64,000 nt of DNA from Lachnospiraceae bacterium (GTDB lineage Bacteria > Bacillota > Clostridia > Lachnospirales > Lachnospiraceae). Of this stretch, positions 16,592 to 24,183 are shown one piece after another. Each line of letters starts with the position of its first letter. Position 1 is the first letter of the stretch. The stretch covers positions 1-64,000 of the forward strand of contig JAQYAV010000126.1 in NCBI GenBank assembly GCA_029338675.1, given 5' to 3'. The position numbers were made by a program, and so were the translations under genes. Under the pieces are notes generated by a model. That model was not told where the DNA came from, did not search any database, and saw only the letters and a list, made by a program, of their open reading frames with translations.

Positions 16592-17782
16592 TTAATCTTT
16601 TTCCTTTAGCAAGATGTCTGCACTAAAGCTTTCCTTTTTTCCACTAAAATTATATACCTCTTTATCTTTATTAAAAGTTTCCACAACCAAATAACCATTC
16701 ATATGTTTAATAGCTATCTGAATATCTTTAAACTGTGGCTCAAAAAGCTCATATAAAGTCTCATCCAAAACGCCATATCTTTTATAGCCATCTACTGTCA
16801 CATAGAAAACTATTCTACGCTTATCTATACTTCCCGCATTACATATTTCAGAAATTCTTCCATTTATATATCCGTGCTCAAGTCTTCCCTTCTGATTAAT
16901 AATACCTATTTTTCCCTCACCAGTTTCTTTATCTACCATCTGCACTAAGTAATACGAATTAATCCATGGAACAATAATATTCTCATCACTTTCTTCTATT
17001 CTTCCAGTAGTTCTTACCCTATTTCCATCCTCTCTTAATCTAACATATCGTTCACCATCAAAAGAATTACTATCAAACTCAAAAGGGATTACAATATTCA
17101 TATTCTTATCCACAAATCCAATTTTTCCTGCAACTTCAACCTTTCCACCCTCAAACTCGTTATATTCAACACCATCTACAATAACTGCTGCAACATCTCT
17201 ATCAATTTTTAAAATGCAAAGTGCATAATTTCCTTGGTAATTCTCATCCCCAACAACATCGTTCGTAAACTTAAGCTTAAGAACATTACTATCTGATTCT
17301 TCATAGTATTTATAATTCTTCTCTATATTCTTAACCTCATATAATTTTCCTCCGTTTTTTTCAGGATCACAGTAATAAGGTAAAATCATATATTTCTCGC
17401 CTTCATAGTCAATAATCATATATTCATTGTGCTCTAAATAATTAACTAACCTTCCTACCTTCTCATAGTTCTTTAATTCAGAATATACTCTAAGACTAAG
17501 CCAACTATAATCTGAATCTAAATAATCCAATACCTGAACCAGATTATCTGCACTTTGTATCGCTTCAACAGCATTTTTCTTATTCTCTTCAATTTTCTCT
17601 GTAGTTTTTTCCTTATACCTATCAGGAAATAGTATCCCTCGATTTACCAAACTGAAAATAATCACTACAACAGTTAAAACTAGTATTATAAAATTACTAA
17701 TTATTTTGATTTTTCTTTTTTTATTTTCTTCTTTCAATCTATAATATACATCTGTACTTTCATTTTTATTATTTTTACTCAT
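16592..17782 (-). CDS. WG-repeat-like membrane-anchored protein (long type), first gene of operon
   Basis: About 396 residues from the ATG at 17782, which has GAGGGAG upstream; the same frame is open further upstream but runs through the promoter. It has a basic, Asn-rich head, a membrane segment (about 27-46), a NRGILFPDRYKEK segment replacing the usual HIKW hallmark, the long-type middle domain (YMILPYYCD, LCILKIDRDV, VIVDGVEYNEFEGG), then GKIGFVDKNMNIVIPFEFD and later WG-like strands. The C-terminus (FNKDKEVYNF) is repeated in the gene remnant at 20597-20724. As the first gene after the promoter at 17847-17875, it may be the best expressed member. Confidence 0.74.
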   Translation of the reverse strand: MSKNNKNESTDVYYRLKEENKKRKIKIISNFIILVLTVVVIIFSLVNRGILFPDRYKEKTTEKIEENKKNAVEAIQSADNLVQVLDYLDSDYSWLSLRVYSELKNYEKVGRLVNYLEHNEYMIIDYEGEKYMILPYYCDPEKNGGKLYEVKNIEKNYKYYEESDSNVLKLKFTNDVVGDENYQGNYALCILKIDRDVAAVIVDGVEYNEFEGGKVEVAGKIGFVDKNMNIVIPFEFDSNSFDGERYVRLREDGNRVRTTGRIEESDENIIVPWINSYYLVQMVDKETGEGKIGIINQKGRLEHGYINGRISEICNAGSIDKRRIVFYVTVDGYKRYGVLDETLYELFEPQFKDIQIAIKHMNGYLVVETFNKDKEVYNFSGKKESFSADILLKEKD

Positions 17783-17827
17783 GTGGTCTAACTCCCTCTT
17801 TGTTATTATGTATCCAGTTATGTTTCT

Positions 17828-17848
17828 ATGATGCACTAAAGGCATCAT
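17828..17848. promoter_or_regulatory. inverted repeat at the operon start (possible operator)
   Basis: ATGATGC-N7-GCATCAT is a perfect 7-bp inverted repeat that touches the -10 box and covers the expected start of transcription. It could be a repressor site or a 5' hairpin that stabilises the mRNA. Confidence 0.4.
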
Positions 17849-17875
17849 TATATCAGTGCTATAACCTAAATACAA
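17847..17875 (-). promoter_or_regulatory. predicted promoter of the WG-repeat operon
   Basis: On the minus strand TTGTAT (17870-17875), 17 bp, then TATAAT (17847-17852) preceded by TGA, giving an extended -10. It lies about 65 bp upstream of the first start codon. No terminator is seen between here and 10710, so it should drive the genes from 17782 down to 10808. Confidence 0.6.
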
Positions 17876-18000
17876 TTACAATACTTGCTATATTGCTCTC
17901 AAAGCCTATTCTAATAGCCTCTAATATCAAAATATGCAAATATTAATTCACTCGAACCCCAAGTATATACAACATAATAATTATTAGAAGTAATTTAAGC

Positions 18001-18350
18001 CTATATATTTATATCTTTATGTTCAGAAGCAAGCACTCTTTGTCCCTCTTGCTTTTCCACAATAAACTCCCAGTCCACATTAGCATACTGCTTATAATAT
18101 TATTTTAACTCGTCTATACTCAAATCACTTTTAATAACTATTCCGCCTAAATACTGCATTCCATTACCGTTTCCCTAAAGCTTTCCAGCCGCTGAAAAAC
18201 TTTCCACATATGTAGTATTTTCAGGTAAATTTTTATCTTTAACATCCTTCATTACATTTTTTGCAATACTATCATTCACACATACTGCAATAATAGGCAA
18301 TACACAAATTAGAACAACTATTTCAATTTCCTCTAGAGCTTCTACATTCC
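18001..18350 (-). pseudogene. remnant of a small membrane protein gene with two stop codons
   Basis: One minus-strand frame reads through a membrane segment (IVVLICVLPIIAVCV), a stretch with LPENTTYVESFSAAGKL, a stop TAG (18175-18177), GNGNGMQYLGGIVIKSDLS, a second stop TAA (18100-18102), then YYKQYANVDWEFIVEKQEGQ, ending in TAG at 18001. The protein-like sequence on both sides of each stop, in the same frame, points to nonsense mutations in a former gene of about 110 residues. The 5' end abuts the terminator at 18365-18388, and no start with a ribosome binding site remains. Original function unknown. Confidence 0.6.
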
Positions 18351-18360
18351 TATTACATAA

Positions 18361-18388
18361 AGAAAACCTTTCACACAGGTGAAAGGTT
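18361..18388 (-). terminator. Rho-independent terminator (ACCTTYCAC/GTGAAAGGT type)
   Basis: A perfect 10-bp stem AACCTTTCAC / GTGAAAGGTT with loop ACAG, followed on the minus strand by TTCTTT. It ends transcription from the decayed duplicate block (gene ending at 18432), which isolates that block from the intact operon. Confidence 0.78.
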
Positions 18389-18431
18389 ACACTATCAGAC
18401 TGCATTTATTAAAATAATTTTTTATTCTAGA

Positions 18432-19364
18432 CTACTCCTCTATATCAACAAAAAGATCCAATTGCTCTCCACTTATATCAAAGCTTGCACACTGATTATT
18501 CTTTATAACCCTATAAAATTCATAATTTTCTTTATAATGATAGACACTCAGCTTTACGTCATCATACTTTACTGGAATAATTGGCTCTAGATTTCCATTT
18601 AGTATTCCAGCATATGTTCTTCTTCCCTCTCTACACCTTATCTTTAAAACATATTCCCCGCCAAATAAATAACAACCTTCGCAATATCCACCCCCAATAT
18701 TACTTTCACATATTATCTCTTTGTTATTATTAACTATTTTTAAAATATTCTCACCAGTAGCATCATCTCTTTCCCCAATCAAATATTTTCCATCTGCGAA
18801 AACTTAAATCATCAAATACTTAGGTTCAAACAAAAAATTCATTTCACAATCTAGCAAACCAATTCCATCAGAGCCTTTAACCTTATAATAGTTTTCTTCC
18901 TGTTCCGCTCCTAAATTATTAACTCTAGCTCCCTCAATTTCATCATAAACAAGTGGAATTTTAACATTAAGTTGGTCATCTATATATCCAACCTTATCAT
19001 TTATCCTAATAAAATTATTTGCATAATCTTCGTATAAAGACTCTTTGCTTTTTTGGTTGCCATTATTAGTATAAGGCAACAAATCATATATATCCTTTGC
19101 CTCTGCAATTGCTACGTCTCTTTTCTTAGCCTTCCTGTCTTGATAATTCTCATACCAACTAATATGTATAACTCCTGCTGTTACTAATTTTACTAAAACA
19201 AAAGCCATGACCAACACTACTGAACTTATAGCAATACAGTTTCTTTTTCTCTTTTGTTTCCTTATCTTTTCTAATACAGCTTCAACAATCTCATCTGGCT
19301 TTTCATCCTGCTTTTTAGCTTCTTTTTTCTCGCTTTTATCCTCTATATCCTTAAAATAATCCAT
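18432..19364 (-). pseudogene. WG-repeat-like membrane protein gene split by one nonsense codon
   Basis: It is the duplicate of the short-type gene 14493-15404. The first 186 codons encode head, membrane segment (about 43-61), GVIHISW and two WG-like repeats, ending ...EPKYLMI then TAA at 18804-18806. The same frame continues at once with VFADGKYLIG and stays open to 18432 with the rest of the protein. Aligned to the twin, the stop falls exactly on a Glu codon (GAA to TAA), with no frameshift. A truncated 186-residue membrane-anchored product could still be made. Otherwise it is a recent pseudogene, since the downstream half remains well conserved. Confidence 0.8.
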
Positions 19365-19421
19365 TTATACCATCCCTTTATACTAAAATCCTAAACCCGT
19401 TTACTTGTCTTTTTTTCTATA

Positions 19422-20540
19422 TCAATTTATTGACTTACCATGCATGTCACTGTTATTAACAATCTCATAGTAACCACTATCTGGCACTGTATAAACTACC
19501 TGTATATCCTCATAACAAGGTTCAATAGCAACCTCTAAATTCTCCCCAAGCAAACCTGTGTACCATACTCCATTTCTTTTACATTTAATTTTATAATTCA
19601 CCTGATCATTTATATAAATAATCTCATCAACATAACCATCTCCAATATTCTGGCTATTTAAAACATCCTTGTACTTATTGTATATTTTGATAATTATGTC
19701 TCCTGAGCTTTCGTCCTCTTCCTCAACCAAATATAACCTATTATCTAATACTTCCACGTTTTTATATTTAGGTTGAAAAATAAAGTCCGCGTTTCTATCT
19801 AACAAACCCACGCCCTCTGGACCTTTTATTATATAAAGATGTTCTTGTAGCTCTCCCTTTTTATATATCCATCTCAATTGCATATCATCATATATTACTG
19901 GAAGTTTCACATTTAGATTTTTGTCTAAATACCCTTCTTTTCCATCTACCTTAATGACTTGTCCTTCAAACTCTCTATATCTTGTTCCATTTATATATAA
20001 ATGATCAATATTCTCCTCAAGCTTAATAAGTATCTTTGCTCTCCTGTCATCTGCAGTTCTATCACTATAAGTTTTATGTTCTATATCAAAATTAATTCTC
20101 AAATTATTTCCAGAATATTCTCTTTTTACATTCCTTATCCTGCCAAATCCACCATTATAATTTTCCTCAGTATAAACTACCGCTAAATAACGTTCTCCTT
20201 CGTATGTGAAAATAGTATAGCCTCCGTATTCCCCCATAAATTGAAACACTTTCAAAAACTTCTTATAGTCCTTAACATCACTATACCAGCACCCAGAATC
20301 ATAGCTTCCTGTAGACACCATAAAGGGGAACAAATCGAATATATCCTTAGCTTCAGCAATTGCAGTGTTTCTCTTTTCTATTTTTTTATCAAGATAGTTA
20401 TCGTACCATTTCATATGCACTAACCCTGACCTTAGTAAAAATGAACCTACTAAAAATGCGACAAATGCAATTGCACCTATCTCAATAATTTTCTTTATTA
20501 TCTTATTAATTATATTTTTCTTATTATCATTCTTATCCAT
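19422..20540 (-). CDS. WG-repeat-like membrane-anchored protein (long type)
   Basis: A 372-residue twin of 15455-16579. It has a short basic head, membrane segment (about 20-37), GLVHMKWYDNYLDKK, a DIFDLFPFM helix and the long-type middle domain (IFTYEGERYLAVVY, KILIKLEENID). WG-like repeats follow (GKEGYLDKNLNVKLPVIYDD, GVGLLDRNADFIFQPKY, WYTGLLGENLEVAIEPCYED). The reading frame is intact, unlike its neighbour. The C-terminus ends HGKSIN after NNSDM rather than in the acidic tail of the twin. The upstream GAGGACAG can serve as ribosome binding site. Whether a promoter remains is unclear, because the first gene of this block is reduced to its tail. Confidence 0.74.
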   Translation of the reverse strand: MDKNDNKKNIINKIIKKIIEIGAIAFVAFLVGSFLLRSGLVHMKWYDNYLDKKIEKRNTAIAEAKDIFDLFPFMVSTGSYDSGCWYSDVKDYKKFLKVFQFMGEYGGYTIFTYEGERYLAVVYTEENYNGGFGRIRNVKREYSGNNLRINFDIEHKTYSDRTADDRRAKILIKLEENIDHLYINGTRYREFEGQVIKVDGKEGYLDKNLNVKLPVIYDDMQLRWIYKKGELQEHLYIIKGPEGVGLLDRNADFIFQPKYKNVEVLDNRLYLVEEEDESSGDIIIKIYNKYKDVLNSQNIGDGYVDEIIYINDQVNYKIKCKRNGVWYTGLLGENLEVAIEPCYEDIQVVYTVPDSGYYEIVNNSDMHGKSIN

Positions 20541-20596
20541 ACTGTCCTCATCCCTTTATAATATGTAGTGACTTTCGCTTTGATTCACAAAACCTA

Positions 20597-20724
20597 CTAC
20601 TCTAATAGACTATCAGCACTAAAAGCTTCCTTTTCACCATTAAAGTTATAAACCTCTTTATCTTTATTAAAGTTTTCAACAATAAAATAACCATACATAT
20701 ATTTACTAGCTATCTGAATCTTAT
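20597..20724 (-). pseudogene. 3'-end remnant of a long-type WG-repeat gene
   Basis: The last ~42 codons match the C-terminus of the gene 16592-17782: IQIASKYMYGYFIVENFNKD here against IQIAIKHMNGYLVVETFNKD, then KEVYNFNGEKEAFSADSLL and a stop. Similarity ends abruptly at about 20724, which marks the breakpoint of the duplicated block. No start codon remains. Confidence 0.7.
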
Positions 20725-20849
20725 GTGTAATAGTATTCCTACAACTAATATCCACCCCTGTGATATTTTTTGCTCCCCCCTGGTCTTATATATTAAACAG
20801 CTAAGTTTCTGATTCGTTACAAATTTCACATTATTTTTTTCTAATATAA

Positions 20850-20882
20850 AAACAAAAACCTTCCACAAACGTGAAAGGTTTT
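20850..20882 (-). terminator. Rho-independent terminator (ACCTTYCAC/GTGAAAGGT type)
   Basis: A 12-bp stem, AAAACCTTTCAC / GTGGAAGGTTTT on the minus strand with a 4-base loop, followed by TGTTTTTTAT. It is the third copy of this hairpin and ends the gene 20924-21382. Confidence 0.78.
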
Positions 20883-20923
20883 AAAACTTGCTAAGTACAA
20901 TTTATTTAATTAGTCTATATTAT

Positions 20924-21382
20924 TTATTCATCATAAAAAGCCTCTAATCCAACTATCTTCCATACACCATCTTCTTTAGCAATATAACATAGAATCAAAT
21001 CATCCATCCCACTTGGACCACCTATAAAACTTTTTTTATTAATAGTATCATCTGTACAAGCTATCCACAAATGTCCTTCATCACCCTTTATCTTGCAAGA
21101 AAGAAACTTTGCATATAAATAATTCCAAAAACCATCCTTATCTGATAAAAACTGTTCATGCAATACCTGAGTCCTTGCATCGTTTTTTTTATCAATCAAA
21201 CATTGCTTCTCTATAGCTATCAACTCTTTACCAATTTTACGCTCTTTTATAGAGCTTATATGATTCAATTCTTCCAAAGCTTCTTTTCCAAAAACTTCTT
21301 TACTTTTATGATTCGCATATATTCTATAGGCATGGCTATTTCTCAACAAAATCACATAAACCAGTATAGTTAAAATAACCAC
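20924..21382 (-). CDS. single-pass membrane protein, unknown function, probably 5'-truncated
   Basis: About 152 residues: hydrophobic start (VILTILVYVILL) and an extracytoplasmic domain with ERKIGKELIAIEKQC and FLSCKIKGDEGHLW, paralogous to the protein at 11358-11882. The only start in the hydrophobic segment is GTG at 21382, with no ribosome binding site. The open frame extends upstream (QKNRLTYIVV, like the basic head of its relatives) and then enters the GC-rich region at about 21408 with no start codon. I infer that the original 5' end was replaced when that region arrived. It may not be expressed. Confidence 0.55.
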   Translation of the reverse strand: MVILTILVYVILLRNSHAYRIYANHKSKEVFGKEALEELNHISSIKERKIGKELIAIEKQCLIDKKNDARTQVLHEQFLSDKDGFWNYLYAKFLSCKIKGDEGHLWIACTDDTINKKSFIGGPSGMDDLILCYIAKEDGVWKIVGLEAFYDE

Positions 21383-21404
21383 TATATATGTTAATCTATT
21401 CTTT

Positions 21405-21583
21405 TGATGCCACTGCCGGGCAGGCCCCGCGCCACAAGGCCGCGGTATAGAACAAAGAGTCTTGCTTGCAAGACTCTCGCGCCGAGCGCGGTTGCTTTTG
21501 CAACATCTTCATTACGCGTGAGTGTGCATCTTTGACACGCAGTGTCTTTTTATCTAATAGGAAATCCAGAGGACTTTCCTATT
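21405..21583. repeat. GC-rich cluster of small palindromes
   Basis: A GC-rich islet in AT-rich surroundings. It holds consecutive hairpins: AGAGTCTTGC/GCAAGACTCT (perfect 10 bp), GTTGC/GCAAC, GTGTGC..GACACGC and AATAGGAAA/TTTCCTATT (21556-21583). No gene is visible. It resembles the islet at 7058-7184 in style but is not the same sequence. AGAGTCTTGC also forms one arm of the terminator at 4337-4368. Confidence 0.5.
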
Positions 21584-21587
21584 ACAT

Positions 21588-21617
21588 AAAAAAAGCCCGT
21601 AGGAAATCCTACGGGCT
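21588..21617 (-). terminator. Rho-independent terminator of the GH43 gene
   Basis: A perfect 11-bp stem, AGCCCGTAGGA / TCCTACGGGCT, with a 2-base centre, followed on the minus strand by TTTTTTT. It lies 28 bp beyond the GH43 stop codon. Confidence 0.92.
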
Positions 21618-21644
21618 CTTGGAATTGACTTTTAAAGTTTAGAA

Positions 21645-22631
21645 TCAGTCTTTGCTTGGATCCATTGTTACAATAGTTCCATCTTCGTTATACTTTAATT
21701 CTCTGAACTTAACACAACGTCTGTGGTTGATTCCACCTGATAATGAGCTATCATGGTAGAATAAATACCACTTACCCTTGAACTCAACGATTGAATGGTG
21801 AGTAGTCCATCCAATAACTGGCTCTAAGATTCTTCCCTTGTAAGTGAAAGGTCCCATTGGTGAATCACCAACAGCGTATACAAGGTAATGAGTTGTACCA
21901 GTTGAGTATGAGAAGTAATACTTTCCATTGTACTTGTGCATCCAAGGACCCTCGAAGTATCTTCTATCCTCATCTCCTGCTAAGATAGGGTTACCATCTT
22001 CGTCTACAATCTGAATTCTCTGAACATCACCATCAAACTGAAGCATATCATCAGTAAGCTTAGCTACTCTTGGACATACCTCTGGCTTATCAGTTGGGTA
22101 TGGATCTGGGTTCTCTACGAACTCACCAGTCTCCCACTTCTCGAGCTGACCGCCCCAAAGACCACCGAAGTAAATGTATGAAGATCCATCATCATCTACT
22201 AATACAGCTGGGTCAATACTGAAGCTTCCCTTAATTGGCTCTGCTTCTGGCTTGAAAGGTCCTTCTGGTCTGTCACCTACAGCAACACCTAAACGGAAGA
22301 TTCCGTCCTTGTCTCTTGCTGGGAAATATAAATAATACTTACCATTCTTGTAAGCTGCATCTGGTGCCCACATCTGCTTGCTTACCCAAGGCACATCTCT
22401 CATGTTAAGTGCTTCACCATTATCGATACATGGTGCACCGATATCATCTAATGAAAGGATGTGGTAATCCTCCATCTGATATTCATCACCGTCATCATTG
22501 TCCTCTCCATCATGCTCTAAGTCATGTGATGGATAAACATATAATTTTCCTTCAAACACGTGTGCAGAAGGATCTGCTGTATAAATATGTGTTACCAAAG
22601 GTTCTTTTTCTACGCTCTTCTTTTCTTCCAT
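21645..22631 (-). CDS. glycoside hydrolase family 43 enzyme
   Basis: A 328-residue five-bladed beta-propeller glycosidase of family GH43, most likely an intracellular alpha-L-arabinofuranosidase or beta-xylosidase; sequence alone does not separate them. The three expected acids are visible: Asp20 in YTADPSAHV (base), Asp about 139 in FSIDPAVLVDDDG (pKa modulator) and Glu about 227 in YFEGPWMHKYNGKYY (acid). There is no signal peptide, so it acts on imported oligosaccharides. The start has a strong GGAGGAG site. It has its own promoter (22747-22775) and terminator, downstream of the sugar importer genes, consistent with pentose-polymer use. Confidence 0.88.
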   Translation of the reverse strand: MEEKKSVEKEPLVTHIYTADPSAHVFEGKLYVYPSHDLEHDGEDNDDGDEYQMEDYHILSLDDIGAPCIDNGEALNMRDVPWVSKQMWAPDAAYKNGKYYLYFPARDKDGIFRLGVAVGDRPEGPFKPEAEPIKGSFSIDPAVLVDDDGSSYIYFGGLWGGQLEKWETGEFVENPDPYPTDKPEVCPRVAKLTDDMLQFDGDVQRIQIVDEDGNPILAGDEDRRYFEGPWMHKYNGKYYFSYSTGTTHYLVYAVGDSPMGPFTYKGRILEPVIGWTTHHSIVEFKGKWYLFYHDSSLSGGINHRRCVKFRELKYNEDGTIVTMDPSKD

Positions 22632-22746
22632 TCTAGTCTCCTCCGTACTTTCATAATTTTTAATAATTATCGTATTTCAGACATTATTAATAGACAAATC
22701 TTGCTAAACAACACCCTTCTAAAATAACGACCTCAATATGTAATTA

Positions 22747-22775
22747 ATTATACCGAAAATAATTATCACTTTCAA
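22747..22775 (-). promoter_or_regulatory. predicted promoter of the GH43 gene
   Basis: On the minus strand TTGAAA (22770-22775), a 17-bp spacer and TATAAT (22747-22752), about 115 bp upstream of the start codon. Confidence 0.6.
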
Positions 22776-22844
22776 TGGTAAAATGGTATATTTTTACCTA
22801 TTCTTTACTATGCATTTCATATAACATTAGTTCAATAATAAAAT

Positions 22845-22882
22845 AAAAAAAGAGAACTCCACATTAGGAATTCTCTTTTTTA
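22845..22882 (-). terminator. Rho-independent terminator of the sugar importer operon
   Basis: AAAGAGAA / TTCTCTTT stem with a 14-nt loop and T-run on the minus strand, about 105 bp past the mmsB stop and upstream of the GH43 promoter. The stem is AT-rich but long. Confidence 0.7.
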
Positions 22883-22920
22883 ATACATTCTATAGTCGTT
22901 ATATTTAGCTTTTTTATTTC

Positions 22921-22954
22921 AGGTCCCGTCCAGAAAGGAGGAGGGACAGGACCT
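22921..22954 (-). other. GC-rich 11-bp hairpin without T-run after mmsB
   Basis: AGGTCCTGTCC pairs with GGACGGGACCT (one U-G) on the minus-strand RNA around a pyrimidine-rich loop. No T-run follows, so it is more likely a 3'-end stabiliser than a terminator. The true terminator lies 40 bp further on. Confidence 0.5.
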
Positions 22955-22988
22955 ATGCTAAAAAGTTAATTGGTTAGCTACATTATAA

Positions 22989-24164
22989 TTAGTTATTTTT
23001 GTTTGCCTTCTTAGTAACAACATCGAAGATAACTGCTGCCAATAATACAGCACCCTTTACAACCTTTTGGAAGTTACTGTCTACACCCATAATAGACATA
23101 CCAAGATTGATTACACCCATTAATACCGCACCAATGATAACTCCAGGTACTGTACCGATTCCACCATATGCAGAAGCACCACCTATGAAACATGCACCAA
23201 TTGCATCCATCTCATAGTTCTGACCATATGTAGGCTGTGCACTTGTCATACGAGCAATTGTAAGGATACCTGCTAGGCCTGCAAGAAATCCCATATTTGC
23301 GTATGCAAGGAAATAAACCTTATTAGTATTGATACCAGAAAGTCTTGTTGCTTTCTCGTTACCACCTACTGCGTAGAAATATCTACCAACTGTTGTTTTA
23401 GAAGTAATATAACCATAAACTAATACTACAATTAATACCCAAACTAAAGCTGTTGGAATACCCTTGTACTGAGCCAACTTATATGAGAATACAAGTATTA
23501 CAGCACTAATAACAACTATTCTTGCAAGCATTCCAAAAAAAGAACCAACCTCATATCCTTTTTTTAATCTAGAAGTTCTGTTACCGATTTGAATTGCTAC
23601 ATAGATTACACAAGCAATAATACCTGCAACCATACAAGTCAAGTTGAAATCTTTTCCGTTGAATAAATCACTGATGTAGCAGTTTGCACCACCACCGAAT
23701 ACTTTTATAAATGTTTCATTCTGCACTGATACTGTCATACCATTAAGTACTACATTTGATAATCCTCTGAATATTAACATACCAGAAAGTGTTGTGATGA
23801 ATGGTGGAACACGAACGTATGCAATCCAGAATGCCTGCCATACACCAATAGCAAGACCTATTACAAGCATCATAAGTACTGCTGCAAGTATATTCCAATT
23901 CTTCTGCATAAGTGTAGCACCTACTGCACCTACGAAGCATACTACTGAACCTACTGAAAGGTCGATGTTACCACCTGTAAGAATACATAAAAGCATACCT
24001 GTTGCAAGTACGAATACATATGCATTCTGAGCTATAAGGTTTGTTACATTTTGTGGTAAGAAGAGCTTTCCACCAGTCTTCCATCCAAAGAAAGCTGTAA
24101 CCAACACTAATACAATTATCATTGTGTATTTTTTCACAAAGGACATTAATTTTTCATTATCCAT
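22989..24164 (-). CDS. mmsB: multiple-sugar ABC importer permease (MmsB/GguB type)
   Basis: A 391-residue integral membrane protein with about ten hydrophobic segments, of the BPD_transp_2 (ribose/xylose) permease family. Recognisable segments are GGNIDLSVGSVVCFVGAV, VPPFITTLSGMLIFRG, VGRYFYAVGGNEKATRLSGI and IGACFIGGASAYGGIGTVPG, the classic motifs of this family. It forms the channel of an importer with the ATPase 24184-25716 and the lipoprotein 25795-26961. The gene begins 19 bp after the ATPase ends. In GguAB/ChvE relatives the substrates are arabinose, xylose, galactose and glucose; arabinose or xylose fits the context here. Confidence 0.9.
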   Translation of the reverse strand: MDNEKLMSFVKKYTMIIVLVLVTAFFGWKTGGKLFLPQNVTNLIAQNAYVFVLATGMLLCILTGGNIDLSVGSVVCFVGAVGATLMQKNWNILAAVLMMLVIGLAIGVWQAFWIAYVRVPPFITTLSGMLIFRGLSNVVLNGMTVSVQNETFIKVFGGGANCYISDLFNGKDFNLTCMVAGIIACVIYVAIQIGNRTSRLKKGYEVGSFFGMLARIVVISAVILVFSYKLAQYKGIPTALVWVLIVVLVYGYITSKTTVGRYFYAVGGNEKATRLSGINTNKVYFLAYANMGFLAGLAGILTIARMTSAQPTYGQNYEMDAIGACFIGGASAYGGIGTVPGVIIGAVLMGVINLGMSIMGVDSNFQKVVKGAVLLAAVIFDVVTKKANKNN

Positions 24165-24183
24165 GTCATTTACGCTCCTTTTT

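Noticed and set aside
17783-17875. N-terminal extension of the gene 16592-17782 to 17875
   Set aside because: The extension overlaps the predicted promoter, lacks a ribosome binding site, and adds residues without the family pattern.
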